Positions 1-6,523 of a DNA stretch of 7,780 bases are shown in pieces. Positions within the stretch are counted from its first letter, which is position 1, and every line of letters begins with the position of its first letter. A model generated the notes under the pieces. That model was given only the letters and a program-made list of their open reading frames with translations. It searched no databases and had not been told where the DNA came from. The position numbers and the translations under genes are program-made. Source of the stretch: Candidatus Gastranaerophilales bacterium. GTDB lineage: Bacteria > Cyanobacteriota > Vampirovibrionia > Gastranaerophilales > Gastranaerophilaceae. The stretch spans positions 1 through 7,780 of the forward strand of contig CANROV010000090.1 of assembly GCA_947632315.1 (NCBI GenBank). Reading direction: 5' to 3'.

Positions 1-836
1 GATGACGGCGGTTTTAGGTCTAAACCGCCTGCGTCAAATGTTATTCCTTTCCCTATTATTGCTATTTTCTTTTTCGCTTTTTTCTCAGGTTTATATTCCA
101 TGTGAATAAATTTGGGTTCATGTACACTGCCTTGTCCTACTGCGAGAAATGCATTCATGCCCAGTTTCTTTATTTGTGCTTTGTTATAAACTGTTGTTTT
201 TACTCCTGAATTTTCAACGGCATAATTTGCCAATGTTTCAGGATACAAATATTGAGATGATTCATTTATTAAATCTCTTGCATTATTGACTGCTTGTGCA
301 ACTATTAAACCTGTTTCAACACCTTTTTTTGCTTTTTTGTATTTTTCGTTATCAATTTCCGCTATAATAAATTCTTTTATATTATTAGTATTTTTTTCTG
401 ATTTATATTTATCAAATGAATATGTTCCTGAAATTGCACCTTCCGTAATCATTTGTGCGCATAATTGAGGACATAGTCCTGCTATTCCCGCACCATGAAG
501 GATTGAAACAATTTTTTTATTCGCTTCATTTTGTCCGAGATTCCTTACTATTTTTGCGCTTAAGTTTCTTATTTTTACGTGATTAAATTCTTCTTTTTTC
601 CCTAAGCCGGCTATTATTATTTTTTTCCCTTCTTTTACCAGCGGGAGTTCATATAATTCACAAAACTTCCCTTTAAATCCTTCTTTTTTTATCACAAAAT
701 CGCTGATTATATTTTTATATGTTTTATCAATAAGTCCCGTAGTTCCCTCAGGTTTTTTTACGCCTTCAAATAGATTTACAATGATTACATCAGCTTCAAT
801 ATCAAGAATTGATTTTTTTTCAATTTTTACTTTCAT
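1..836 (-). CDS. pepA: Leucyl aminopeptidase, M17 family (C-terminus cut by window edge)
   Basis: This is a cytosolic M17 metallo-aminopeptidase that removes N-terminal amino acids from peptides. The first 278 codons are open to the window edge; the family is usually about 480-500 residues, so roughly 200 are missing. The N-terminal part (about 1-160) corresponds to the non-catalytic domain. The catalytic domain begins near NNARDLINES (184-193), the conserved N-x-x-R-x-L-x-N block. It continues to GKGITFDAGGLDLKP, in which K263 and D268 match the first metal ligands and K275 the catalytic lysine. The usual DSGG reads DAGG here. The NTDAEGR signature lies outside the window. The ATG at 836 is chosen because a strong AAGGAG sits 6 nt upstream; that site overlaps the stop codon of the preceding response regulator, suggesting translational coupling. 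The family call is firm; substrate range cannot be read from the sequence. Confidence 0.93.
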   Translation of the reverse strand, partial: MKVKIEKKSILDIEADVIIVNLFEGVKKPEGTTGLIDKTYKNIISDFVIKKEGFKGKFCELYELPLVKEGKKIIIAGLGKKEEFNHVKIRNLSAKIVRNLGQNEANKKIVSILHGAGIAGLCPQLCAQMITEGAISGTYSFDKYKSEKNTNNIKEFIIAEIDNEKYKKAKKGVETGLIVAQAVNNARDLINESSQYLYPETLANYAVENSGVKTTVYNKAQIKKLGMNAFLAVGQGSVHEPKFIHMEYKPEKKAKKKIAIIGKGITFDAGGLDLKPPS

Positions 837-842
837 TACTAT

Positions 843-848
843 CTCCTT
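843..848 (-). promoter_or_regulatory. Shine-Dalgarno site AAGGAG for pepA
   Basis: On the minus strand AAGGAG precedes the pepA ATG (836) by 6 nt. It overlaps the TAA stop of the upstream response-regulator gene (849-847). It is the clearest ribosome-binding site in the window; most other genes here have weak or absent ones. It fixes the pepA start and suggests that ribosomes terminating on the regulator can feed pepA. Confidence 0.8.
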
Positions 849-2160
849 ACTTATTGTAGTTCTCTATAAATTTATTAATCCAGCCGAACATAGATGATAA
901 TTCATAAGGTTTTGGCAAATACAAGTCAGCGCCTGCGTTTAGAACCATTTCTTTATCGTGGACGGTTGTTGTAAAAATTATATTTGATTTTAAATCTTTT
1001 AGTTCAAATTTTAGTTTTCTGCAAATTTCAAGTCCTTTAAGAGTTTCAGAGTTACCTGCGTCAAGAATTATTACGGCAGGATTATATGTTTGGATTGCGG
1101 AAAAAATTTCCTCAAATTCATTTATAACTTTAACGTTATATCCTTTGAGCCTTGCTGTTGCTTCAAGAAGTATGGAAAGTGCTTCATCCGGCTCTGCTAT
1201 TAATATATTATTATTAATTTCCGTATTTTTTACGGCGTTATCTGCACTAATTTTAGGACGCTCTATTACATAATTGGAACCTGTTTTATATTTTGCAAGT
1301 TTATGGGTAGAGATTAATGAACTTACTACTTGTTTTAAATCATTATATTCTGTATATTGATTAGAAATTACCCCTATACTTGTTGAAACAAGCTGAACTT
1401 TATCTTCTGCGGAGTCGTCACCGTACATAAAAACAAAACCGCGGTTTGCATCTGATTTGGAATAAAATTTTGAGACAACCGTATCAAAAGCGTATACAAG
1501 ATAATTTGCTATTTTTTCCGCTCGTTCATTGTCTGTAATGACTAAAAAATCATCATTTCCCAGCTGACCTGCATAGTCACCTTTTTCTGTTGTTGATTTT
1601 ATTATTGCTGAATATGTTTGAAGAAGTTTATCCGAGGCAAGTTCGCCGTATATTTCTCTGTAAAATTCTAAATTATCAATATCTATTAACATTATAGCCC
1701 ATTTACTATTACTGTTTAACAGACGTTTTATTATTTTATACGATATTTTTGAATTAAATAAAAGAGTTTTTTCGGAGAAATAATTTTCAAAATTTCTTCT
1801 TAAATGTGCGCTTATCCTTGCTTTAAATTCTTCATTGTTTATAGGCTCCGATAAAAAATCGTCTGCTCCGGAGTCAAGTATATCTATTTTATCTTGTATA
1901 TGATTTGATTTCGATAATACAATGATGGCAGGACGGGAATTGTAGGTTAATACTCTTATTTGTTCAATTGCTTTCTTTAAATCAGAATCAAGGCTGTCTG
2001 AAATCAATATTAAATCAGGTTCAAAGTCATTGATTATTTTGAATGCTTGTGAAAAATCCGGGCATGTAAATACAGTTATATCTGTATTTTCCAGATTTTT
2101 TTTATATTTCGTTGATTGTTCTATTCTTTTATCGATTATTAAAACAACTTTAACTAACAT
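847..2160 (-). CDS. Response regulator with REC - degenerate GGDEF - REC architecture
   Basis: This is a soluble 437-residue signalling protein with three domains. Receiver 1 (about 4-120) ends in the typical GADDFL helix-strand. However, the position of the phospho-acceptor Asp is S54 (the next residue is D55), and the conserved Lys of the x-K-P motif is E105 (LSEP). A GGDEF fold (about 150-300) is recognisable from LIDIDN (158-163), YGE and D177, STSIGV (259-264) and AKYKTGSN. Its signature is GNDDF (201-205), the guanine-contacting Asn position is R168, and no RxxD inhibitory site is seen. Diguanylate cyclase activity is therefore unlikely. Receiver 2 (about 318-435) looks usable: E323 in the acidic pocket, D367 as acceptor, T398 and K417 (LPKP). 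No DNA-binding domain is present. The gene starts 3 nt after the kinase stop, with a weak AAAGAG upstream, so that kinase is the obvious partner. The output is unknown: perhaps protein-protein signalling or nucleotide sensing. Confidence 0.88.
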   Translation of the reverse strand: MLVKVVLIIDKRIEQSTKYKKNLENTDITVFTCPDFSQAFKIINDFEPDLILISDSLDSDLKKAIEQIRVLTYNSRPAIIVLSKSNHIQDKIDILDSGADDFLSEPINNEEFKARISAHLRRNFENYFSEKTLLFNSKISYKIIKRLLNSNSKWAIMLIDIDNLEFYREIYGELASDKLLQTYSAIIKSTTEKGDYAGQLGNDDFLVITDNERAEKIANYLVYAFDTVVSKFYSKSDANRGFVFMYGDDSAEDKVQLVSTSIGVISNQYTEYNDLKQVVSSLISTHKLAKYKTGSNYVIERPKISADNAVKNTEINNNILIAEPDEALSILLEATARLKGYNVKVINEFEEIFSAIQTYNPAVIILDAGNSETLKGLEICRKLKFELKDLKSNIIFTTTVHDKEMVLNAGADLYLPKPYELSSMFGWINKFIENYNK

Positions 2161-2163
2161 AAC

Positions 2164-2943
2164 TTACTCTTTTATTTTTTTTATTCCGGAATCTTCGGGG
2201 GTAGCTGCTTTAAAAATTACGGTAAATGTACTTCCTTGCGTTGAACTTTCTACCGTAATTTCCCCGTCCATTTTTTCGACCAAAGTTTTTGTTATATATA
2301 ATCCTAAGCCGTTGCCTTGGATTTTTCGTGTTAGCGGTGAATCAATTCTTGAAAATTTATTAAATATTTTATCAATATCTTCTTTATTTATCCCGATACC
2401 GTTATCTTTTACTGAGATTATAACAGTATTATCGTTAAAATTTTGTTCCGCTTTTATTAATATTTCCGAATTTTCAGGTGAATATTTTGAGGCGTTATCA
2501 AGTAAATTTATTAGAATCTGCTGAAACTTATCCGTATCAATTAATATTTTGGGAAGATTTTTTGCATAACTAACTGTATATTTATGCATTTTGTATTGAT
2601 TTTTAATAATTTGAATAACACAATCAATTATGGAAGTTACATCTGTAGCTTTATAAACCAATAATTCTTTATTAGATTGCATTTTAGAAACTGTTAAAAG
2701 ATTTTCAACCAATCCTATAAGTCTGTTAGCCTGTTCTTTAATAATAAGCAGAAATTTTTCTCTTTGTTCGGGGGATAATTTATCGTGTGAAGATAATAAA
2801 GTATCCGCAAAACCTCTTATGCTTGTTAAGGGGGTTCTGAGTTCATGGCTTACGGTAGAAATAAAATCTAAATGAGCTTGTTCTAATTTATTTAACTCTT
2901 CATCAGTTATATTTTGCATAACATTTATTATATAACTTTTCAA
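2164..2943 (-). CDS. Sensor-less cytosolic histidine kinase (HisKA-HATPase)
   Basis: This histidine kinase is reduced to its catalytic core. The DHp helix carries the H-box STVSHELRTPL with phospho-acceptor H33. The ATP-binding domain has the N-box (NLLDN, 146-150), G1 box (DNGIG, 180-184), F-box (F194/F197) and G2 box (GNGLGL, 210-215). Only about 20 residues precede the DHp region. There is no membrane segment, PAS, GAF or HAMP domain, so it must be soluble and receive its signal through a partner or the DHp itself. The longest start is a TTG at 2943 with an in-frame TAG three codons further up. The alternative is the ATG at 2919 (251 aa). Neither has a convincing ribosome-binding site, so the start is uncertain. 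It is the first gene of the minus-strand operon and ends 3 nt before the REC-GGDEF-REC gene, its likely phosphotransfer partner. Confidence 0.92.
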   Translation of the reverse strand: MKSYIINVMQNITDEELNKLEQAHLDFISTVSHELRTPLTSIRGFADTLLSSHDKLSPEQREKFLLIIKEQANRLIGLVENLLTVSKMQSNKELLVYKATDVTSIIDCVIQIIKNQYKMHKYTVSYAKNLPKILIDTDKFQQILINLLDNASKYSPENSEILIKAEQNFNDNTVIISVKDNGIGINKEDIDKIFNKFSRIDSPLTRKIQGNGLGLYITKTLVEKMDGEITVESSTQGSTFTVIFKAATPEDSGIKKIKE

Positions 2944-3046
2944 CGGTTTAGGCTATAACAAAATAAGGTTAAAATAAAATAAACATAATATAGCGAATAA
3001 GTAATGTTTGTAATACAATAAAAGAGCAGGGAAACGGAACGGAAAA
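2944..3046. promoter_or_regulatory. Divergent intergenic region between the kinase operon and the der operon
   Basis: These 103 bp are the only place from which both operons can start, so promoters on both strands are expected. They are very AT-rich. For the kinase, a minus-strand TATTAT (2985-2990) with ATTACA (3009-3014) 18 bp upstream is the best -10/-35 pair I can see. For der, TACAAT (3014-3019) is a possible -10, but no good -35 accompanies it. A perfect inverted repeat TTGTA-A-TACAA (3008-3018) overlaps both candidates and could be an operator or chance. Upstream of the der ATG there is only a weak purine-rich GGAACGGAAAA. That promoters are here is a safe inference; the exact boxes are low confidence. 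Confidence 0.5.
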
Positions 3047-4378
3047 ATGGCTGAAAAACCTATAGTTGCAATAGTTGGTCGACCAAATGTGGGGAAATCT
3101 ACATTTGTTAACAGAATTTTAGGCGCAAGACATTCAATAGTTGATGATCAGGCGGGTGTTACCCGTGACAGAATTTATTTTGACGTTGAATGGATGGAAA
3201 AAGAATTTACCGTTATTGATACCGGCGGTATTATCCCCGGTGATGAAGATGAAATTATGCTTAATATCTTTACTCAAGCTAAGGTTGCGTGTGAAGAAGC
3301 CGATAAAATTATTTTCTTAGTTGATGGTAAAGATGGTATTAATCCTATTGATTATGATATTGCAAATGTTTTAAGAAAGAGCGGAAAGGAAGTTTTTCTT
3401 GCCGTTAATAAAATTGATTCTCCCGAAAAATTTATAAACACAACTGATTTCTATTCTCTTGCTATAGGAGAACCGATAGCTATTTCTGCGCTTCACGGTT
3501 CAGGCGGTATTGGTGACTTGTTAGATTTAGTTACAAAAGATTTTGGATATATTGAAAAAGAAGAAAAATCGGATAATATTCGTATAGCTATTGTCGGAAA
3601 GCCTAATGTGGGTAAATCTTCCATTGTTAATGCTCTTTTGAATAAAGAAAGAGTGATAGTATCGAATATTTCAGGAACAACACGTGATGCAATTGATTCC
3701 AAAGTAAAATATGAAGGTGAAGAATTTATACTTGTTGATACGGCAGGAATAAGAAAAAAATCTAAAGTTGATTGGGGTATTGAAAAATTTGCCGTGGATA
3801 GGTCAATTAGAGCTATAAGAAATTGTGATATCGCTGTTCTTGTTATTGACGCTGTTGAAGGAATATCCGACCAGGATAAAAAAATTGCTTCGACAATTTT
3901 AGAAGCCGGAAAAGGCATGATTATTGCTATTAATAAGTGGGATTTAGTGGAAGATAAGCAATCGAATACAATAAATAAATTTGAAAAGAATATTGAGCAA
4001 GAAATGCCGTTTTTAAGTTATGTGCCTAAAATTTTTATCAGTGCAAAAACTAAGCAAAGACTGGTAAATATTTATAAGCTTTCTAAAGAAGTATTCTGTG
4101 AAACTTCAAAACGAATCGCAACAAGTTTATTAAACAAGGTCATTTTGGATGCTATAACGATGAATCCGCCCGTAAGTATCAGAGGTAAACATTTAAAATT
4201 GTTTTATACTACACAAGTAAAGGTTCAGCCCCCTACTTTTGTATTGTTTATTAATAATGAAGATTTGCTTAAAGATAATTATGTTAAATATCTTGAAAAT
4301 AAACTAAGAGAAGCTTTTGGGTTTAAAGGTGCTACTATTAGGATTTTAGCGAAAGAAAAAGGGGAAAATAAAAAATGA
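3047..4378 (+). CDS. der: Ribosome-assembly GTPase Der (EngA), double G-domain
   Basis: Der is an essential GTPase that helps assemble the 50S ribosomal subunit. All expected parts are visible in 443 residues, a normal length. G domain 1 has the P-loop GRPNVGKS (11-18), T39 in GVTRD, DTGG (58-61), NKID (121-124) and SALHG (147-151). G domain 2 has GKPNVGKS (184-191), SGTTRD (209-214), DTAG (231-234), NKWD (296-299) and SAK (332-334). A KH-like RNA-binding domain follows (about 350-436), containing the usual NPP and F-I-N-N segments, and the protein ends in a lysine-rich tail. No key residue is missing. It is the first gene of the plus-strand operon; its TGA overlaps the ATG of plsY by 4 nt. 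Grouping of der with plsY is familiar from other bacteria. The ATG has only a weak purine-rich ribosome-binding site. Confidence 0.98.
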   Translation: MAEKPIVAIVGRPNVGKSTFVNRILGARHSIVDDQAGVTRDRIYFDVEWMEKEFTVIDTGGIIPGDEDEIMLNIFTQAKVACEEADKIIFLVDGKDGINPIDYDIANVLRKSGKEVFLAVNKIDSPEKFINTTDFYSLAIGEPIAISALHGSGGIGDLLDLVTKDFGYIEKEEKSDNIRIAIVGKPNVGKSSIVNALLNKERVIVSNISGTTRDAIDSKVKYEGEEFILVDTAGIRKKSKVDWGIEKFAVDRSIRAIRNCDIAVLVIDAVEGISDQDKKIASTILEAGKGMIIAINKWDLVEDKQSNTINKFEKNIEQEMPFLSYVPKIFISAKTKQRLVNIYKLSKEVFCETSKRIATSLLNKVILDAITMNPPVSIRGKHLKLFYTTQVKVQPPTFVLFINNEDLLKDNYVKYLENKLREAFGFKGATIRILAKEKGENKK

Positions 4379-4992
4379 TTAAATTAAATTTTATTTTTAT
4401 AATTTTACAGGCAGTTGTAATTGCATATTTAATCGGCTCAATACCGACAGGGTATTTGATTGTAAAAAAATTAAAAGGAATTGATATAAGAGAAACAGGC
4501 TCAGGTTCAACAGGTGCTACTAATGTCAAAAGAGTACTCGGCACAAAATGGTTTTTTATTGTAATGTTTTTAGATGCTTTAAAAGGTTTTTTTGCTGTTT
4601 TAATAGCAATAAAATTTTATAATATATTTGACTTATTTGGTCTTGTTCCTGTCCTTTCGGCATTTGCGGTAATATTAGGACATAGTAAATCAGTATTTTT
4701 AAAATTTACAGGCGGAAAATCCGTTGCAACAGGAGTCGGAACAATCTTTGCCTTAAATTGGATGGTTGGTTTAATAGTTGCAGGTATTTGGGCTATAGTT
4801 ACCTTTTTCTCCAAATATGTTTCATTAGGTTCAATAATAGCTGTAGCAACAGCTACAATATGGATGGCTGCTTTATCGGATAATACTTTTTATATTATCT
4901 ATACCGCTATTTGTGCTATTTTTGTTATATTTACTCATAAAGAAAATATTAAAAGATTAATTGAAGGCAAGGAAAATAAAGTCAGAAAATAA
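4375..4992 (+). CDS. plsY: Acyl-phosphate:glycerol-3-phosphate acyltransferase PlsY
   Basis: PlsY is the integral-membrane enzyme that transfers an acyl group from acyl-phosphate to glycerol-3-phosphate, giving lysophosphatidic acid, the first step of phospholipid synthesis in bacteria using the PlsX/PlsY route. The 205 residues are of family length and very hydrophobic, with several membrane segments. The three conserved loops are present. The first is GSIPTGYL (21-28) with DIRETGSGSTGATN (37-50), usually GSGNxGATN. The second is GHSKSVFLKFTGGKSVATG (102-120), where many homologues have GGKGVAT. The third is the terminal THKENIKRLIEGKE (187-200). The start is fixed by the ATGA overlap with der, with AGGGGA about 10 nt upstream. 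Its stop overlaps the next gene as TAATG. The acyl-phosphate supplier PlsX is not in this window. Confidence 0.97.
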   Translation: MIKLNFIFIILQAVVIAYLIGSIPTGYLIVKKLKGIDIRETGSGSTGATNVKRVLGTKWFFIVMFLDALKGFFAVLIAIKFYNIFDLFGLVPVLSAFAVILGHSKSVFLKFTGGKSVATGVGTIFALNWMVGLIVAGIWAIVTFFSKYVSLGSIIAVATATIWMAALSDNTFYIIYTAICAIFVIFTHKENIKRLIEGKENKVRK

Positions 4993-6491
4993 TGGTAAAA
5001 TATAGCGGAATAAAAATTGTTTCAAAAATTGAAGTTAAAGATAAAAATTCTTTGGCAATTGTATATACGCCGGGTGTTGCTTCTTCTTGTTTAAAAATAA
5101 AAGATAAACCTGATTCTTCTTTTGACTATACAAACAGAGAGAATTCCGTTGCTGTTATTTCTTTTGATTATCAAATGTCGCTTGAAAGAGCAATTTTTTT
5201 AAAAACTACCCTTAATATTGACGCTTATCCCTTTGAAATTTCTTCAGATGAAGAAAGTAAAATAAAACTTGTTGTTGAAAATATAGAGCCGTCTTTTGGT
5301 GCCGTTGATTTAAGTTTAGTTGAACAAAAAGTTAAAAATATTAATTTTAATGTTTCAATACCTGTTTTGAGAGGAAAAACGGATAATTTAAAAGATTTCT
5401 TTTTATGCGTATCTAAAAATTTGTTTATGTTCAGCTATGATAAATTAGAAGGAACATTGTATGAAAAGTCGCTTCAATTAAGGAAAATGGCTGGCGGAGT
5501 TATTGAAACTCAATTAACACAAGAAGAACACATAAAACCTGTTGCAATAATATCAGACAGCAGTGCTGTTTTAGGACTCGGAGATATTAAAGGTTCGGCG
5601 GGGCTTCCCGTTATGGAAGGAAAAGCGGTTTTATTTCAAGAACTTGGTGATGTAAGTGCCATGCCGATATGTCTTAAAACTCAAAATCCTGATGAGATTA
5701 TTGAAATTGTACTGCTCTTACAAAATTCTTTTTCGGGCGTAAATTTAGAAGATATTAAAGCTCCGAGATGTTTTGAAGTTGAAGACAGATTAATAGAAAA
5801 AGCAAATATTCCTATATTCCACGATGACCAGCATGGAACAGCCATTGTTGTTTTGGCGGGATTATTAAATGCACTTCATCTTGCAAAAAAGAACATAGAG
5901 GATGTAAAAATAGTTTTTTCGGGAGCAGGAGCTGCTGCTATTGCCGTTTGTAAGTTAATTCTGGCGGTCGGTGCTAAAAATGTTATTATGTTTGATATTG
6001 ACGGAGCTGTTTATAAAGGAAGAAAATCTAATAACTTTGCACATGACCAAATAGCAGAGGTTACTAATTTATCAGGATTTAAAGGAAATTTGAAAGAGGG
6101 TATAAAATTTGCTGATGTATTTATCGGACTTTCCGCTCCCGATTTAGTAAATGAAGAAATGATAAAATCAATGAACAAAAACCCTGTTGTTTTTGCACTG
6201 GCAAATCCTGCTCCCGAAATCATGCCCGATAAAGCAAAAGAATACGGTGCTTTTATTTCTGCTTCGGGAAGAAGTGATTTTCCTAATCAAATTAATAATT
6301 CACTTGTTTTTCCCGGGCTTTTTAACGGTGTTTTAAAACATAATATTAAGAAGATAACAACTCAAATCAAGTTAAACTGTGCATTTGCTTTAGCTTCTTT
6401 AGTGAAAGAAAATGAATTAAATACTGATTATATTCTTCCTGATGCTCTTGATAGGACTGTTCCAAGAATAATTTCAGATAATGTTGTTTAA
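4992..6491 (+). CDS. NAD(P)-dependent malic enzyme with an apparently duplicated malic domain
   Basis: Malic enzyme oxidatively decarboxylates malate to pyruvate and CO2 with NAD(P)+. Recognisable parts are YTPGVA (25-30), AVLGLGD (192-198), MEGKAVLF with the catalytic-lysine position K211, the metal-ligand motifs LEDIKAPRCFE (252-262) and FHDDQHGTA (276-284), the Rossmann motif SGAGAAA (310-316), ANPAPE and GRSDFPNQINN (426-436). D335 at the end of the second Rossmann strand would favour NAD, weakly. In ordinary bacterial malic enzymes YTPGVA lies only about 30-45 residues before SDGxAVLGLG. Here the distance is about 165 residues, because residues 12-146 look like a first, degenerate copy of the malic domain and 151-296 a second copy. 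The total of 499 aa is long for the short bacterial type. The frame is open throughout, so this is not a frameshift artefact. Translation probably relies on coupling to plsY (TAATG), since no good ribosome-binding site is seen. Whether it is active is open. Confidence 0.93.
   Translation: MVKYSGIKIVSKIEVKDKNSLAIVYTPGVASSCLKIKDKPDSSFDYTNRENSVAVISFDYQMSLERAIFLKTTLNIDAYPFEISSDEESKIKLVVENIEPSFGAVDLSLVEQKVKNINFNVSIPVLRGKTDNLKDFFLCVSKNLFMFSYDKLEGTLYEKSLQLRKMAGGVIETQLTQEEHIKPVAIISDSSAVLGLGDIKGSAGLPVMEGKAVLFQELGDVSAMPICLKTQNPDEIIEIVLLLQNSFSGVNLEDIKAPRCFEVEDRLIEKANIPIFHDDQHGTAIVVLAGLLNALHLAKKNIEDVKIVFSGAGAAAIAVCKLILAVGAKNVIMFDIDGAVYKGRKSNNFAHDQIAEVTNLSGFKGNLKEGIKFADVFIGLSAPDLVNEEMIKSMNKNPVVFALANPAPEIMPDKAKEYGAFISASGRSDFPNQINNSLVFPGLFNGVLKHNIKKITTQIKLNCAFALASLVKENELNTDYILPDALDRTVPRIISDNVV
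5025..5429 (+). repeat. Malic-domain copy A (degenerate; keeps the tyrosine motif)
   Basis: Residues 12-146 of the malic enzyme. KIEVKDKNSLAI, VAVIS, ERAIFL and IPVLRGKTDN align in order with KLEGTLYEKSLQL, VAIIS, GKAVLF and IPIFHDDQHG of copy B. Residues 64-110 align with 209-255 without a gap: 9 of 47 identical, including A67/A212, P80/P225, S101-F102/S246-F247, V105/V250 and L107/L252. The Lys position is R66, the E-D metal pair is S108-L109, the D-D pair is G128-K129, and the AVLGLGD loop is missing. YTPGVA is intact. The similarity is at protein level only and was aligned by eye. Confidence 0.6.
5442..5879 (+). repeat. Malic-domain copy B (keeps the lysine and metal ligands)
   Basis: Residues 151-296 of the malic enzyme. 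This copy carries the normal AVLGLGD loop, K211, E253-D254 and D278-D279, and leads directly into the Rossmann domain. Where copy A has YTPGVA, this copy has KMAGGV (165-170), so the catalytic tyrosine is replaced by K165 in my alignment. The spacing between KMAGGV and VAIIS is about 9 residues shorter than in copy A. Confidence 0.6.
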
Positions 6492-6523
6492 ATGAATTAT
6501 TTAAAATATGTTATTATTGGTTT
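6492..6523 (+). other. 32-nt gap with an 11-codon open frame linking malic enzyme and permease
   Basis: Between the malic enzyme stop (TAA, 6489-6491) and the permease ATG (6524) there is no recognisable ribosome-binding site. An ATG follows the TAA immediately and opens an 11-codon frame, MNYLKYVIIGL. Its TGA (6525-6527) overlaps the permease ATG as ATGA. This could relay terminating ribosomes to the permease. It lies in the same frame as the malic enzyme, so it may equally be a chance continuation after the stop. Confidence 0.25.

Noticed and set aside
1261..1713. An active diguanylate cyclase domain.
   Set aside because: The signature is GNDDF instead of GG(D/E)EF, and R168 replaces the guanine-contacting Asn, so only the fold is claimed.
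3075..3086. Perfect 12-bp palindrome TTGGTCGACCAA.
   Set aside because: It encodes part of the conserved GRPN P-loop of der, which explains the bases; no regulatory role is suggested.
3493..3918. Open frame of 141 codons antisense to der.
   Set aside because: It mirrors the strongly conserved der coding frame, has no family resemblance, and is explained as an antisense shadow. The same applies to smaller antisense frames at 286-468, 2030-2524, 4338-4544, 4617-4814 and 6011-6223.
4992..6491. The long N-terminus of the malic enzyme as an ACT domain, a fusion boundary or a frameshift artefact.
   Set aside because: ACT-bearing malic enzymes carry that domain before YTPGVA, not between YTPGVA and AVLGLGD. 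The frame is continuous from 4992 to 6491, and the extra segment resembles the malic domain itself.
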